DNA from: Coriobacteriaceae bacterium
Lineage (GTDB): Bacteria; Actinomycetota; Coriobacteriia; Coriobacteriales; UBA8131
Reading direction: 5' to 3'
DNA: 10,564 bases
Assembly: GCA_012515495.1 (NCBI GenBank)
Contig: JAAYYH010000160.1
Span: 1-10,564 of the forward strand
The translations under genes were made by a program, and so were the position numbers. The notes below the pieces were generated by a model. That model was not told where the DNA came from, made no database searches, and worked only from the letters and a program-made list of their open reading frames with translations. Below, piece after piece: positions 1 through 5,672 of this stretch (position 1 is the stretch's first letter; each line of letters opens with the position of its first letter).

Positions 1-774
1 GCTCATGTCATGCTTGGCAAATGGCACAACCACGGGAATGCCCATGTGCTCGATGATATGGGTGTGTATACCATAGACTTCCTCGATATTCTCTGGAGTC
101 ATCGTTTCCACTCCGCCGAAGGAGAACACCTTTGAGTCCTTGAGGAACAAAAACTTCTCGCAATACCTGATAGCCAGATTCAAATCATGGATGATGAGTA
201 TCACGCAGGTATTGTGCTCTTTGGCTATCTTCCTCACTATGTGTAACATCTCATGCTGGTTATAAGGATCGAGGTTGCTGGTTGGTTCGTCGAGCAACAG
301 TATGCGCGGCTCCTGCGCGAGGGCGCGCGCCAACATCACTTTTTGAGTCTCCCCACCCGATAATTGCGAAACGTTGCGCAGGGCAAACTCCTCGAGCCCC
401 ATCCTGTGGATGATGTCCAGCGTTATCTCGGTATCCTTCTGAGTTGCATCCCATTTGATGTAAGGCTTGCGCCCCAGAAGCACGGTATCGAACACCGTCA
501 TTGTGTTATTGACCTCACTGGCTTGCGCAACGTAAGCGATATTCTGTGCCATCTCCTTCTTTGGCATCTCGAATACGTTCTTGCCTTCAACAAGCACCAC
601 ACCTTCATCAGCATGGCAAATGCGGTCGATACACTTGAGCAAGGTGCTTTTTCCGGCACCGTTGTTGCCAAGTACAGCTATGCACTCATTCTCAGACACC
701 GCAAAGCTGATGTCCTCCAAGGTCTTCTTCGCAGTCCTGCCGTAGGTGAAACCTATGCCGTCAACCTCAAGCAT
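1..774 (-). CDS. FecE/BtuD-type ABC importer ATP-binding protein (3' end cut by window edge)
   Basis: This is the ATPase that would power uptake through the FecCD-type permease encoded just upstream; it acts on the cytoplasmic face of the membrane. Translating the minus strand from the ATG at 774 gives 258 open codons to the window edge. Visible motifs are Walker A GNNGAGKST (about residues 36-44), Q-loop Gln84, signature LSGGE (138-142), Walker B ILLLDEP (158-164) and H-loop His195. Family members are usually about 250-275 residues, so little is missing. The ATG overlaps the permease stop by 8 nt (ATGCTTGA), which implies translational coupling; an AAGG lies about 12 nt upstream. The class is certain from the motifs, but the substrate cannot be read from this subunit. 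Iron chelate, cobalamin and molybdate/tungstate are all possible for this family. Confidence 0.93.
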   Translation of the reverse strand, partial: MLEVDGIGFTYGRTAKKTLEDISFAVSENECIAVLGNNGAGKSTLLKCIDRICHADEGVVLVEGKNVFEMPKKEMAQNIAYVAQASEVNNTMTVFDTVLLGRKPYIKWDATQKDTEITLDIIHRMGLEEFALRNVSQLSGGETQKVMLARALAQEPRILLLDEPTSNLDPYNQHEMLHIVRKIAKEHNTCVILIIHDLNLAIRYCEKFLFLKDSKVFSFGGVETMTPENIEEVYGIHTHIIEHMGIPVVVPFAKHDMS

Positions 775-1846
775 TTGTCTTGAAACCTTTCAACAATAAG
801 AACAGGAACATTGGCGCGCCCAAAAATGAGGTTATTGCGCCGATGGGTAAGATTACGGGGGCGATTATCAGTCTGCCAAACGTATCTGCCAGAATCAGCA
901 GAAGCGCACCAGCCACCGCGGAGCTCGGGAGCAGGTAACGGTAGTCATTACCTACGAACCGACGCATGATATGCGGGGCGATGAGGCCAACGAAGCTGAT
1001 AATGCCTACAAAGGAAACAGCCACTGCAGCTGACAGTGAGCAGATGCCCAAGCTCACGAGCATAACATTTCGCGAATTGACACCCAAGCTCTTCGCGGTG
1101 TCGGCGCCACTTTCCATGGCATTGTAGTTCCAGCGGTTCAGAAGGTAGTAGAGCATCGAAGCCACAAGCACTACCGTCAATATGGTTATCTCAGCCCAAC
1201 CAGCAGATCCAAGGTTTCCAAATGTCCAAAAGACGATGGCGCTGATCTTGGTCTCATCCGCAAAATACTGTAATAGCGTTAAGCCGCCTGCGAACAAAGA
1301 GCTCAGGGCAACACCGCCAAGGATCAAACCAGTAGGCCCAAGATCCTTCCTGAAACGGGATAAGGCGATTATCACCACAGTTGAGAGTGAACCGCAGATA
1401 AATGCACAGATGGTAACGATGTAGGGGTTGTTGATGGATATAGCAGTCGCTGCAGAATCAGAATTCACAACACCACCGCCAAAGACCACCAAGCCCACTG
1501 CGGCACCAAAGGCAGCACCTTGAGAGACACCCAAAGTCGAGGCCGATGCCAGAGGGTTATGCAGCACACACTGCATAACTGCGCCTGATGCCGCCAAAAC
1601 AGCGCCAACGAGGATGGCTGCCAGCACGCGCGGCAATCTGATACCCAAAACCGCTGTCCTGTGCATCTGCTCGCCACCACCAAATAACGCGCTGATCACG
1701 TCAGGGATTGAGATGTTCAGAGAACCAGCGCTAATCGCGAACAGCGCAGTGATCAGAGTAATCGCCACGACTACAAAGAACACCAGGCGCTTCCGGCGGA
1801 TGAAAGCGCTGTAAGCCTGCAATCGCTCTGCTCGTCTGGTTGACAT
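767..1846 (-). CDS. FecCD/BtuC-family ABC importer permease
   Basis: A 359-residue integral membrane permease, the usual length for FecCD/BtuC proteins, which work as homodimers with about ten helices per subunit. After a basic cytoplasmic start (MSTRRAERL, FIRRKR) comes a hydrophobic helix at about residues 22-44. The family hallmarks IRLPRVLAAILVGAVLAASG and NPLASASTLGVSQGAAFGA follow at about 68-115. Near the C-terminus VGIISFVGLIAPHIMRRFVG matches the segment next to the coupling loop that contacts the ATPase. The ATG at 1846 lies 3 nt after the stop of the binding-protein gene, with only a weak upstream GATCTGG, so coupled translation is likely. Known relatives import siderophore-iron, haem, cobalamin or molybdate/tungstate (MolB); the sequence alone does not decide between them. 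Confidence 0.94.
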   Translation of the reverse strand: MSTRRAERLQAYSAFIRRKRLVFFVVVAITLITALFAISAGSLNISIPDVISALFGGGEQMHRTAVLGIRLPRVLAAILVGAVLAASGAVMQCVLHNPLASASTLGVSQGAAFGAAVGLVVFGGGVVNSDSAATAISINNPYIVTICAFICGSLSTVVIIALSRFRKDLGPTGLILGGVALSSLFAGGLTLLQYFADETKISAIVFWTFGNLGSAGWAEITILTVVLVASMLYYLLNRWNYNAMESGADTAKSLGVNSRNVMLVSLGICSLSAAVAVSFVGIISFVGLIAPHIMRRFVGNDYRYLLPSSAVAGALLLILADTFGRLIIAPVILPIGAITSFLGAPMFLFLLLKGFKTNA

Positions 1847-1849
1847 CTA

Positions 1850-2989
1850 TCAGCCCAGATCAACCTTGCCGTAGCCATATCCTGCGGCTTCAAGCGTAGT
1901 CAGATAATTGGGATCGGACAGGAAGAATTCGAATACCTCGCTCGCCTTCTCCTCGAATGATATATCTTTGAACTGATCGGGATAGAGAAGACTGGCTACG
2001 TAATAGCTGTTGACAATGGGAATCTCAACATTCGAATAGTAGGATGTTGAATTGGGGTACTGATAAACCTGGCCGTCATTGTAAGCCGCAAGCTGGGCAA
2101 AGAAATCAGGATTGCTCTTCACGTCATCCTTAACCAGATTGATATTGCCGGCATCGAGGAAGATGATGTCCGGGTTCCATCCGAGGATCTGCTCCTTGTC
2201 TACGATGAAGGCACTTTCATCCTCAGAGACACCACTCACTACATCCCTGGCATGTATCGCCGTGAAAACTGGATAGTTCACGTACACACCTTCAATACCA
2301 TGAGCCCCTTTGAAGGTTGCAGCGGCTCCTAGGACGGAAGGTTTTTCATCCTCTGGGACATCTGTTGTCCTGGCGCTAAGGTCCGTGAGACAAGTATCGA
2401 TGAAAGCGATGACCTCCTCGGCACGATCACTGGTACCACAGACATCACCGAGCAGGCGTAAAGCCTCCTTATAGTCATCTTTGAATAGGGTTCCCATTGG
2501 TACAGCGACTACTGGTATCCCTGTTTTACTGGAAATCTCATCAGCGAGTTCCTTGGTGTAAGAACAAAGGATGACATCTGGTTGTACGCTGATAATCTGT
2601 TCTGGGTAATAGTCGGTGGCTCCGGCAGCGTCAGTGCCAACGAGTGGAAGACCGGCCCAAACATCCTTGTTGGCATAGGCATAGGCTTGCAGCGGTGTCA
2701 CCTTGTCCGCCTTCATGCCGCCGATTCCCACCACTTTATCTACCAGTCCAAGATAGGTGATCATCCGTGGTGTATTGCCTAGAGGTACGATACGCTCAAC
2801 TTGAACGGGAATCTCAACTTCGCGTCCCTGGCTGTCTGTTATCGTCCTTGTTTGTTTCTGTTCTGCATTTGAGGCACCAGAGTTTGATGACTGTGATCCA
2901 GTGCTGCAAGCTGGTAGCATTACTACCGCCAAGGCGATGGCCACTAAGACTACTAACGTGTTCCGTGCTTTCTTACCTGCGACAATCAC
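1850..2989 (-). CDS. FecB/BtuF-type substrate-binding lipoprotein of the importer
   Basis: A 379-residue extracellular solute-binding lipoprotein that captures the substrate for the permease and ATPase downstream. It starts at GTG (2989), preceded by GAGAGGGTGAG about 6 nt upstream, which supports this start. The leader has a basic n-region (KKAR, residues 6-9), a hydrophobic core, and LPAC with Cys28 as the predicted lipidation site; Pro at -2 is unusual for a lipobox. A Ser/Gly/Asn-rich linker precedes the two-lobed helical-backbone binding fold: TRTITDSQGREVEIP and VERIVPLG start the first lobe, PDVILCSY ends it, and WNPDIIFLDAG lies in the second lobe. The C-terminal segment (VYQYPNSTSYYSN, LLYPDQFKD, EFFLSDPNY) resembles a subgroup commonly annotated as iron-complex binding. 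The ligand is inferred only; the Tyr/Asn/Ser-rich stretch at about residues 305-320 may line the pocket. Confidence 0.92.
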   Translation of the reverse strand: MIVAGKKARNTLVVLVAIALAVVMLPACSTGSQSSNSGASNAEQKQTRTITDSQGREVEIPVQVERIVPLGNTPRMITYLGLVDKVVGIGGMKADKVTPLQAYAYANKDVWAGLPLVGTDAAGATDYYPEQIISVQPDVILCSYTKELADEISSKTGIPVVAVPMGTLFKDDYKEALRLLGDVCGTSDRAEEVIAFIDTCLTDLSARTTDVPEDEKPSVLGAAATFKGAHGIEGVYVNYPVFTAIHARDVVSGVSEDESAFIVDKEQILGWNPDIIFLDAGNINLVKDDVKSNPDFFAQLAAYNDGQVYQYPNSTSYYSNVEIPIVNSYYVASLLYPDQFKDISFEEKASEVFEFFLSDPNYLTTLEAAGYGYGKVDLG

Positions 2990-3076
2990 AACAACTCACC
3001 CTCTCATTCAGCTCTTACAAGGTGCTCTACCAGCTTTTTGGGCACAGACTCTCAAATAGCGCGATTGAGCTAACCG
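2990..3076 (-). other. Intergenic spacer between the FmdE-family gene and the binding-protein gene
   Basis: This 87-nt spacer contains the ribosome binding site of the GTG-started lipoprotein gene (GAGAGGGTGAG on the minus strand). I see no strong hairpin followed by a T-run and no convincing -10/-35 pair, so read-through from the FmdE-family gene into the importer genes is the simplest reading. Confidence 0.5.
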
Positions 3077-3607
3077 CTACCAGCCCCTGCTGTAATCAGT
3101 GAAACAATCGGGACAGACCTTCTTGCCATCTTGGATATGGAATCTATACTCGGGAGCAGCTTCACCGCAAACCTCGCAGATCTCATTCCTGAACAGCCGT
3201 GCATGCTCGGGAAGATCAAACTCCGGCTTACCGATATCGAATACCTCTGCAGTGGGGGCCTCAAGGATGAATCTGATCTTCTCTTCCCTCTGCGCGGATT
3301 CACTCAGAGGCTTGAGGATCATCCTGATAGATTCACCCGTATCCCTATCGAAGAACGAGAAGGCCATCTTGCCGGTAGAGCGATAGATCAGATTACCTTT
3401 TCCGATGGTACAACCGGTCATGACCTGTACGGCGTCTACTCCGCAGGCATCGTTTTCAGTAACGCAGACAACCATCTCATCGCTTCTTGGTGAGAGTTTC
3501 CTGTCAAAGAACTCCTCGGCTATCTGCGAGGCTCTGAATCCGATTGCCAACCCGGGGCACTCGTGACCGTGAAACGTCACGCAGCTGTCCCACTTCTCTT
3601 TGTCCAT
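3077..3607 (-). CDS. FmdE-family metal-binding protein with C-terminal zinc finger
   Basis: A 176-residue protein of the FmdE family (PF02663), named after a protein of formylmethanofuran dehydrogenase operons but widespread in non-methanogens. The hallmark FHGHECPGLAIGFR (residues 12-25) supplies His13, His15 and Cys17. A second Cys motif, ENDACGVDAVQVMTGCTIGKGN (two parts, Cys55 and Cys66), follows. The C-terminus has a CxxC...CxxC treble-clef-like zinc finger (Cys144, 147, 165, 168). The ATG at 3607 has an excellent GGGAGGAG 6 nt upstream. It is the first gene of the importer operon, which links it to handling of the imported ligand. Family structures bind metal at these conserved residues, but no reaction is established. 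A role in metal or metallocofactor trafficking is inference. It is not evidence of methanogenesis, as no other fmd/fwd gene is present. Confidence 0.9.
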   Translation of the reverse strand: MDKEKWDSCVTFHGHECPGLAIGFRASQIAEEFFDRKLSPRSDEMVVCVTENDACGVDAVQVMTGCTIGKGNLIYRSTGKMAFSFFDRDTGESIRMILKPLSESAQREEKIRFILEAPTAEVFDIGKPEFDLPEHARLFRNEICEVCGEAAPEYRFHIQDGKKVCPDCFTDYSRGW

Positions 3608-3632
3608 TAAGGTCTCCTCCCACAGTACAGAG

Positions 3633-3653
3633 CTTGACAGCTATAAGGTCAAG
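3633..3653. promoter_or_regulatory. Short inverted repeat in the 5' leader of the FmdE-importer operon
   Basis: CTTGAC at 3633-3638 and GTCAAG at 3648-3653 form perfect 6-bp arms around a 9-nt spacer, 26 nt upstream of the FmdE-family start codon. It could be a regulator half-site pair or a weak leader hairpin. The spacer length equals that of the larger repeat at 3687-3711, although the arm sequences differ. No function is demonstrated. Confidence 0.3.
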
Positions 3654-3686
3654 TTAAGTGAAATCAGACAGTGCTTGATCGAGCTA

Positions 3687-3711
3687 TGTTACGATTGTTT
3701 CATTCGTAACA
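3687..3711. promoter_or_regulatory. Perfect 8+8 bp inverted repeat, candidate operator of the FmdE-importer operon
   Basis: TGTTACGA (3687-3694) and TCGTAACA (3704-3711) are exact reverse complements around a 9-nt A/T-rich spacer. The repeat sits 80 nt upstream of the first gene and immediately downstream of the extended -10 candidate at 3717-3725, so a bound dimer would cover the start of transcription. This geometry suits a repressor responding to the imported substrate. The arms do not obviously match Fur (GATAATGATAATCATTATC), and I cannot assign the regulator. Confidence 0.5.
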
Positions 3712-3716
3712 CGTAC

Positions 3717-3725
3717 ATAGTATCA
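3717..3725 (-). promoter_or_regulatory. Candidate extended -10 promoter for the FmdE-importer operon
   Basis: Read on the minus strand this is TG-A-TACTAT, an extended -10 element with 4 of 6 matches to TATAAT. No good -35 is seen at the normal distance, which extended -10 promoters tolerate. Transcription would start near 3710, within the edge of the 3687-3711 inverted repeat, giving a leader of about 100 nt. Confidence 0.35.
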
Positions 3726-3766
3726 CTGGTACGCAGGGATAAAAGGACAGCTCGGTGAACGGCTAC

Positions 3767-4085
3767 CTAGGTAGTCTGCTTCTGACTATCTGTTTTAGTG
3801 GACCATATCCATAAGGTTGAATAACGATTGACCTGTAGTTCTATCAAAGCTGCCTGACATAGGAAATAGGTCAAGCGATGCCATGGCATACGATTTGAGA
3901 GACCCCATGCATCCACTGAATAATCGCTGATGGCAGTGAGGGTTCCTCTAGAGCTACCTTTAATGCTATGCCGCCACCTAGCGAGAGTCCTCCCAGTACA
4001 ACGTTTTCAAGCTGAAGCTCTTTGATGAACGAGCGGATGAAGTTCGAGTAAAATGGTTTATTGTGATGACTATTATAATACCCGC
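3767..4085 (-). pseudogene. Alpha/beta-hydrolase remnant (frameshifted and 5'-truncated)
   Basis: Minus-strand translation from about 4060 reads FYSNFIRSFIKELQLENVVL then GGLSLGGGIALKVALEEP, the nucleophile elbow (G-x-S-x-G-G, Ser nucleophile) of an alpha/beta hydrolase. That frame soon drifts to a stop at 3871. The neighbouring frame carries the expected continuation: SVDAWGLSNRMPWHRLTYFL from about 3928, running to a TAG at 3767. One frameshift at about 3925-3940 therefore joins two family-typical segments. The N-terminal region (oxyanion strand and lid entry) is absent or unrecognisable beyond about 4080, and the catalytic Asp and His near the C-terminus are missing. The 5' boundary is approximate. 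It is the remains of a gene, not a functional enzyme. Confidence 0.72.
4074..4079 (+). promoter_or_regulatory. Consensus -10 box (TATAAT) ahead of the metallo-hydrolase gene
   Basis: An exact TATAAT in an A/T-rich run, with no clear -35 at 16-18 nt. Transcription from it would start near 4086, about 40 nt before the preferred start codon at 4128. It would exclude the alternative ATG at 4053, and so supports the shorter reading of the downstream gene. Confidence 0.4.
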
Positions 4086-4127
4086 AACTACAATCGAAGA
4101 AATGAGAGTGGGGCTGCAGCATTGATT

Positions 4128-4820
4128 ATGGATGAAGCATTCAGGGTTACTTCTTTAGGCGATGGTATTTGGGCAATCGATGAAGAGATGGTTCGCTGCT
4201 TCCTGATTGTCGGTGAGCAAAAAGTTGTGTTGTTGGACTGTTGCTTTACTCCCGGCACCGCATTGTCAGAAGTAGTCCATAAGCTGACTGATAAACCAAT
4301 CCAACTGATATTCACCCATGCCGACCGTGATCACATCGGAGGGCAAGATGGCTTTGGAACCCCTTGGCTTCATCCGGCAGAATATGATCGTTACCGCAAC
4401 AAGAATAACGTGGACAAGAAGATCACTGCCTTATGGGAGAGCACCGTACTGGAGTTGGGCGGTCGCAGTCTTGAGGTTCTGCTGATCCCCGGACACACTC
4501 CCGGTAGCATCGCCCTGCTCGATCGGAATGGTAGACGTCTGTTCATTGGCGACTCAGTCTCCGACTCCTGGATCCATATGTTTGAGCCCGGACGTAACCT
4601 CGAAGCTTTGATTGAGAGTCTGAAGAAGTTGGAGTCTATTTCCTCCTGCTTCGATACCATTCATGCTTGCCATGGAACGGCATCGCTGGACATAGAGTGG
4701 TTGACTAATACTAGGATTGCCGCAGAAAAATTACACGCGGGAGAGCTGGAGGGAAGTCAAGCTCCCTATGAAATGCCTTGTAAGGTCTTTCGTCACGAAG
4801 GTGTGACCTTTCTCTACTGA
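4128..4820 (+). CDS. Metallo-beta-lactamase-fold hydrolase
   Basis: A 230-residue cytoplasmic-type MBL-fold hydrolase, typical single-domain length. The core opens with GDGIWAIDEEMVRCFLIVG and VVLLDCC. The metal motif is FTHADRDHIGG (His64, Asp66, Asp68, His69), an HxDxDH variant of the usual HxHxDH, followed by PGHTPGSIALL (His123), FIGDS (Asp142) and IHACHG (His182), so one expected His ligand is replaced by Asp66. The frame is also open from an ATG at 4053, but those 25 codons are antisense to the hydrolase remnant, lie upstream of a TATAAT, and lack family resemblance. TTG at 4122, 8 nt after GAGTGGGG, is a second alternative start. Substrate is unknown: the fold covers lactonases, thioesterases and glyoxalase II-like enzymes. 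No secretion signal is visible, so a true beta-lactamase is unlikely. Confidence 0.88.
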   Translation: MDEAFRVTSLGDGIWAIDEEMVRCFLIVGEQKVVLLDCCFTPGTALSEVVHKLTDKPIQLIFTHADRDHIGGQDGFGTPWLHPAEYDRYRNKNNVDKKITALWESTVLELGGRSLEVLLIPGHTPGSIALLDRNGRRLFIGDSVSDSWIHMFEPGRNLEALIESLKKLESISSCFDTIHACHGTASLDIEWLTNTRIAAEKLHAGELEGSQAPYEMPCKVFRHEGVTFLY

Positions 4821-4907
4821 AGCACCATCGAGATGCCAACATACAAGAACAATCCGTGCTTTCTGTTGGAAATGCCCGCGCAGAAAACAGCAGCTCGAAT
4901 CTCTCAA

Positions 4908-4924
4908 AGCAACTACCAGTTGCT
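4908..4924. promoter_or_regulatory. 7-bp inverted repeat between the metallo-hydrolase and the XRE regulator
   Basis: AGCAACT and AGTTGCT form a perfect stem around a 3-nt loop (ACC). No T-run follows, so it is a poor intrinsic terminator. It lies 20 nt before the -10 candidate at 4947, about where a -35 would be, so an operator for the downstream XRE protein itself is a reasonable alternative. Confidence 0.35.
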
Positions 4925-4943
4925 GTTACAGACACCAGAAAAT

Positions 4944-4952
4944 TGCTAAGAT
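4944..4952 (+). promoter_or_regulatory. Candidate extended -10 promoter for the XRE regulator gene
   Basis: TG-C-TAAGAT is an extended -10 element with 4 of 6 matches to TATAAT. It lies about 46 nt before the start codon at 4999. A weak TTACAG at 4926-4931 could serve as -35 with a short 15-nt spacer. Confidence 0.35.
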
Positions 4953-4998
4953 TCGGAGTACGAGAGCTGATTCCTCAAATGGGAAGAGGGTAGATAAA

Positions 4999-5466
4999 AT
5001 GGATACTAAAGAAGTCCTCGTTGGATTACGTAAGGAACATGGTTTGACTCAGGATGGTATGGCAGAGCGCTTATTCGTTACCCGACAAGCAGTCTCACGT
5101 TGGGAAACTGGTGAGACTGTTCCTAATACCGAGACCCTGAAACTCATCTCAAGACAGTTTGAGATCTCAATAAACGAACTGCTTGGTCAGCCTCAGGATC
5201 TCGTCTGTCAAAGCTGTGCGATGCCGCTTGCCATTGCAGATGACTTCGGCACCGAGGCAGATGAAAGACTGAGCGTAGAATACTGCTCGCATTGTTACAA
5301 GGACGGATCATTCACACACAACCGCACAATCGATGAGATGGTTGAGTCTAATCTACGTTTTCTTGATGAGTTCAACGCTCAAAGCGGTACGAATTTCTCT
5401 GAGGATGAAGCTCGCCTGGTGCTAAAGGCGCATCTGACGACTCTGAAGCGCTGGGCGGCGCAGTAG
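4999..5466 (+). CDS. XRE-family regulator with a C-terminal zinc-ribbon domain
   Basis: A 155-residue two-domain protein. Residues 5-63 are a Cro/C1-type helix-turn-helix with the classic recognition region TRQAVSRWETGETVPN (28-43) and a final ISINELLG. Residues 70-150 match the putative zinc-ribbon domain (PF12674 type): CQSCAMPL (Cys70, Cys73), then YCSHCYKDGSFT (Cys96, Cys99) and a helical tail. The start has GGAAGAGGG about 8 nt upstream. The four Cys probably bind one zinc and may make DNA binding sensitive to metal or oxidation; that is inference. Its targets are not known. The inverted repeat at 4908-4924 suggests autoregulation, and the adjacent metallo-hydrolase is a candidate target. 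The stop is TAG, relevant to the amber codon discussed at 9088. Confidence 0.92.
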   Translation: MDTKEVLVGLRKEHGLTQDGMAERLFVTRQAVSRWETGETVPNTETLKLISRQFEISINELLGQPQDLVCQSCAMPLAIADDFGTEADERLSVEYCSHCYKDGSFTHNRTIDEMVESNLRFLDEFNAQSGTNFSEDEARLVLKAHLTTLKRWAAQ

Positions 5467-5471
5467 TCATT

Positions 5472-5485
5472 TGCGCTTACGCGCA
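5472..5485 (+). terminator. Small GC-rich hairpin after the XRE gene, weak terminator candidate
   Basis: TGCGC and GCGCA pair around a TTAC loop, 5 nt after the stop codon. The stem is only 5 bp and no T-run follows, so intrinsic termination is doubtful. Confidence 0.2.
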
Positions 5486-5601
5486 CCTCTGGCAATTTAT
5501 CGGTACCCATGTCGCAGAAACAAGGCCTCTCAGCCTCGCCCACAGGTACCTCTAGCGCTAACACCTAAACCACTGGCACTGCCAACATTGACACGCTCCC
5601 G

Positions 5602-5621
5602 ACGTTAACACCACGTTAACA
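5602..5621. repeat. Two direct copies of ACGTTAACA in the promoter of the KaiC-like/PPDK_N gene
   Basis: ACGTTAACA occurs at 5602-5610 and 5613-5621, an 11-bp period or about one helical turn, and each copy contains the palindrome GTTAAC. They overlap the candidate -35 and spacer of the downstream promoter. Tandem sites on one DNA face are typical of cooperative regulator binding. The regulator is unknown. Confidence 0.4.
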
Positions 5622-5636
5622 ATCGCCTGTTATGCT
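5605..5636 (+). promoter_or_regulatory. Candidate promoter of the KaiC-like/PPDK_N fusion gene
   Basis: TTAACA (5605-5610), a 17-nt spacer and TGTTAT (5628-5633) make a plausible -35/-10 pair. Alternatively TG-T-TATGCT at 5628-5636 is an extended -10. Either gives a leader of about 30-40 nt before the ATG at 5673. Confidence 0.4.
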
Positions 5637-5672
5637 GATGGAGCATCTTCTCCGCAAAGGAAAGGAGCTCTG

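Noticed and set aside
364..783. Plus-strand frame of 139 codons at the left end
   Set aside because: It is antisense to the ATPase, whose Walker and signature motifs are unmistakable on the minus strand.
3131..3493. Plus-strand frame of 120 codons opposite the FmdE-family gene
   Set aside because: The minus-strand reading has strong family motifs and an ideal ribosome binding site; the plus-strand reading is a shadow.
3077..3607. FmdE protein as evidence of a formylmethanofuran dehydrogenase
   Set aside because: No catalytic fmd/fwd subunit is present, and the family is widespread in non-methanogenic bacteria.
5588..5593. Perfect TTGACA as -35 of the fusion gene
   Set aside because: No -10-like hexamer lies 15-19 nt downstream; TTAACA at 5605 with TGTTAT at 5628 fits better.
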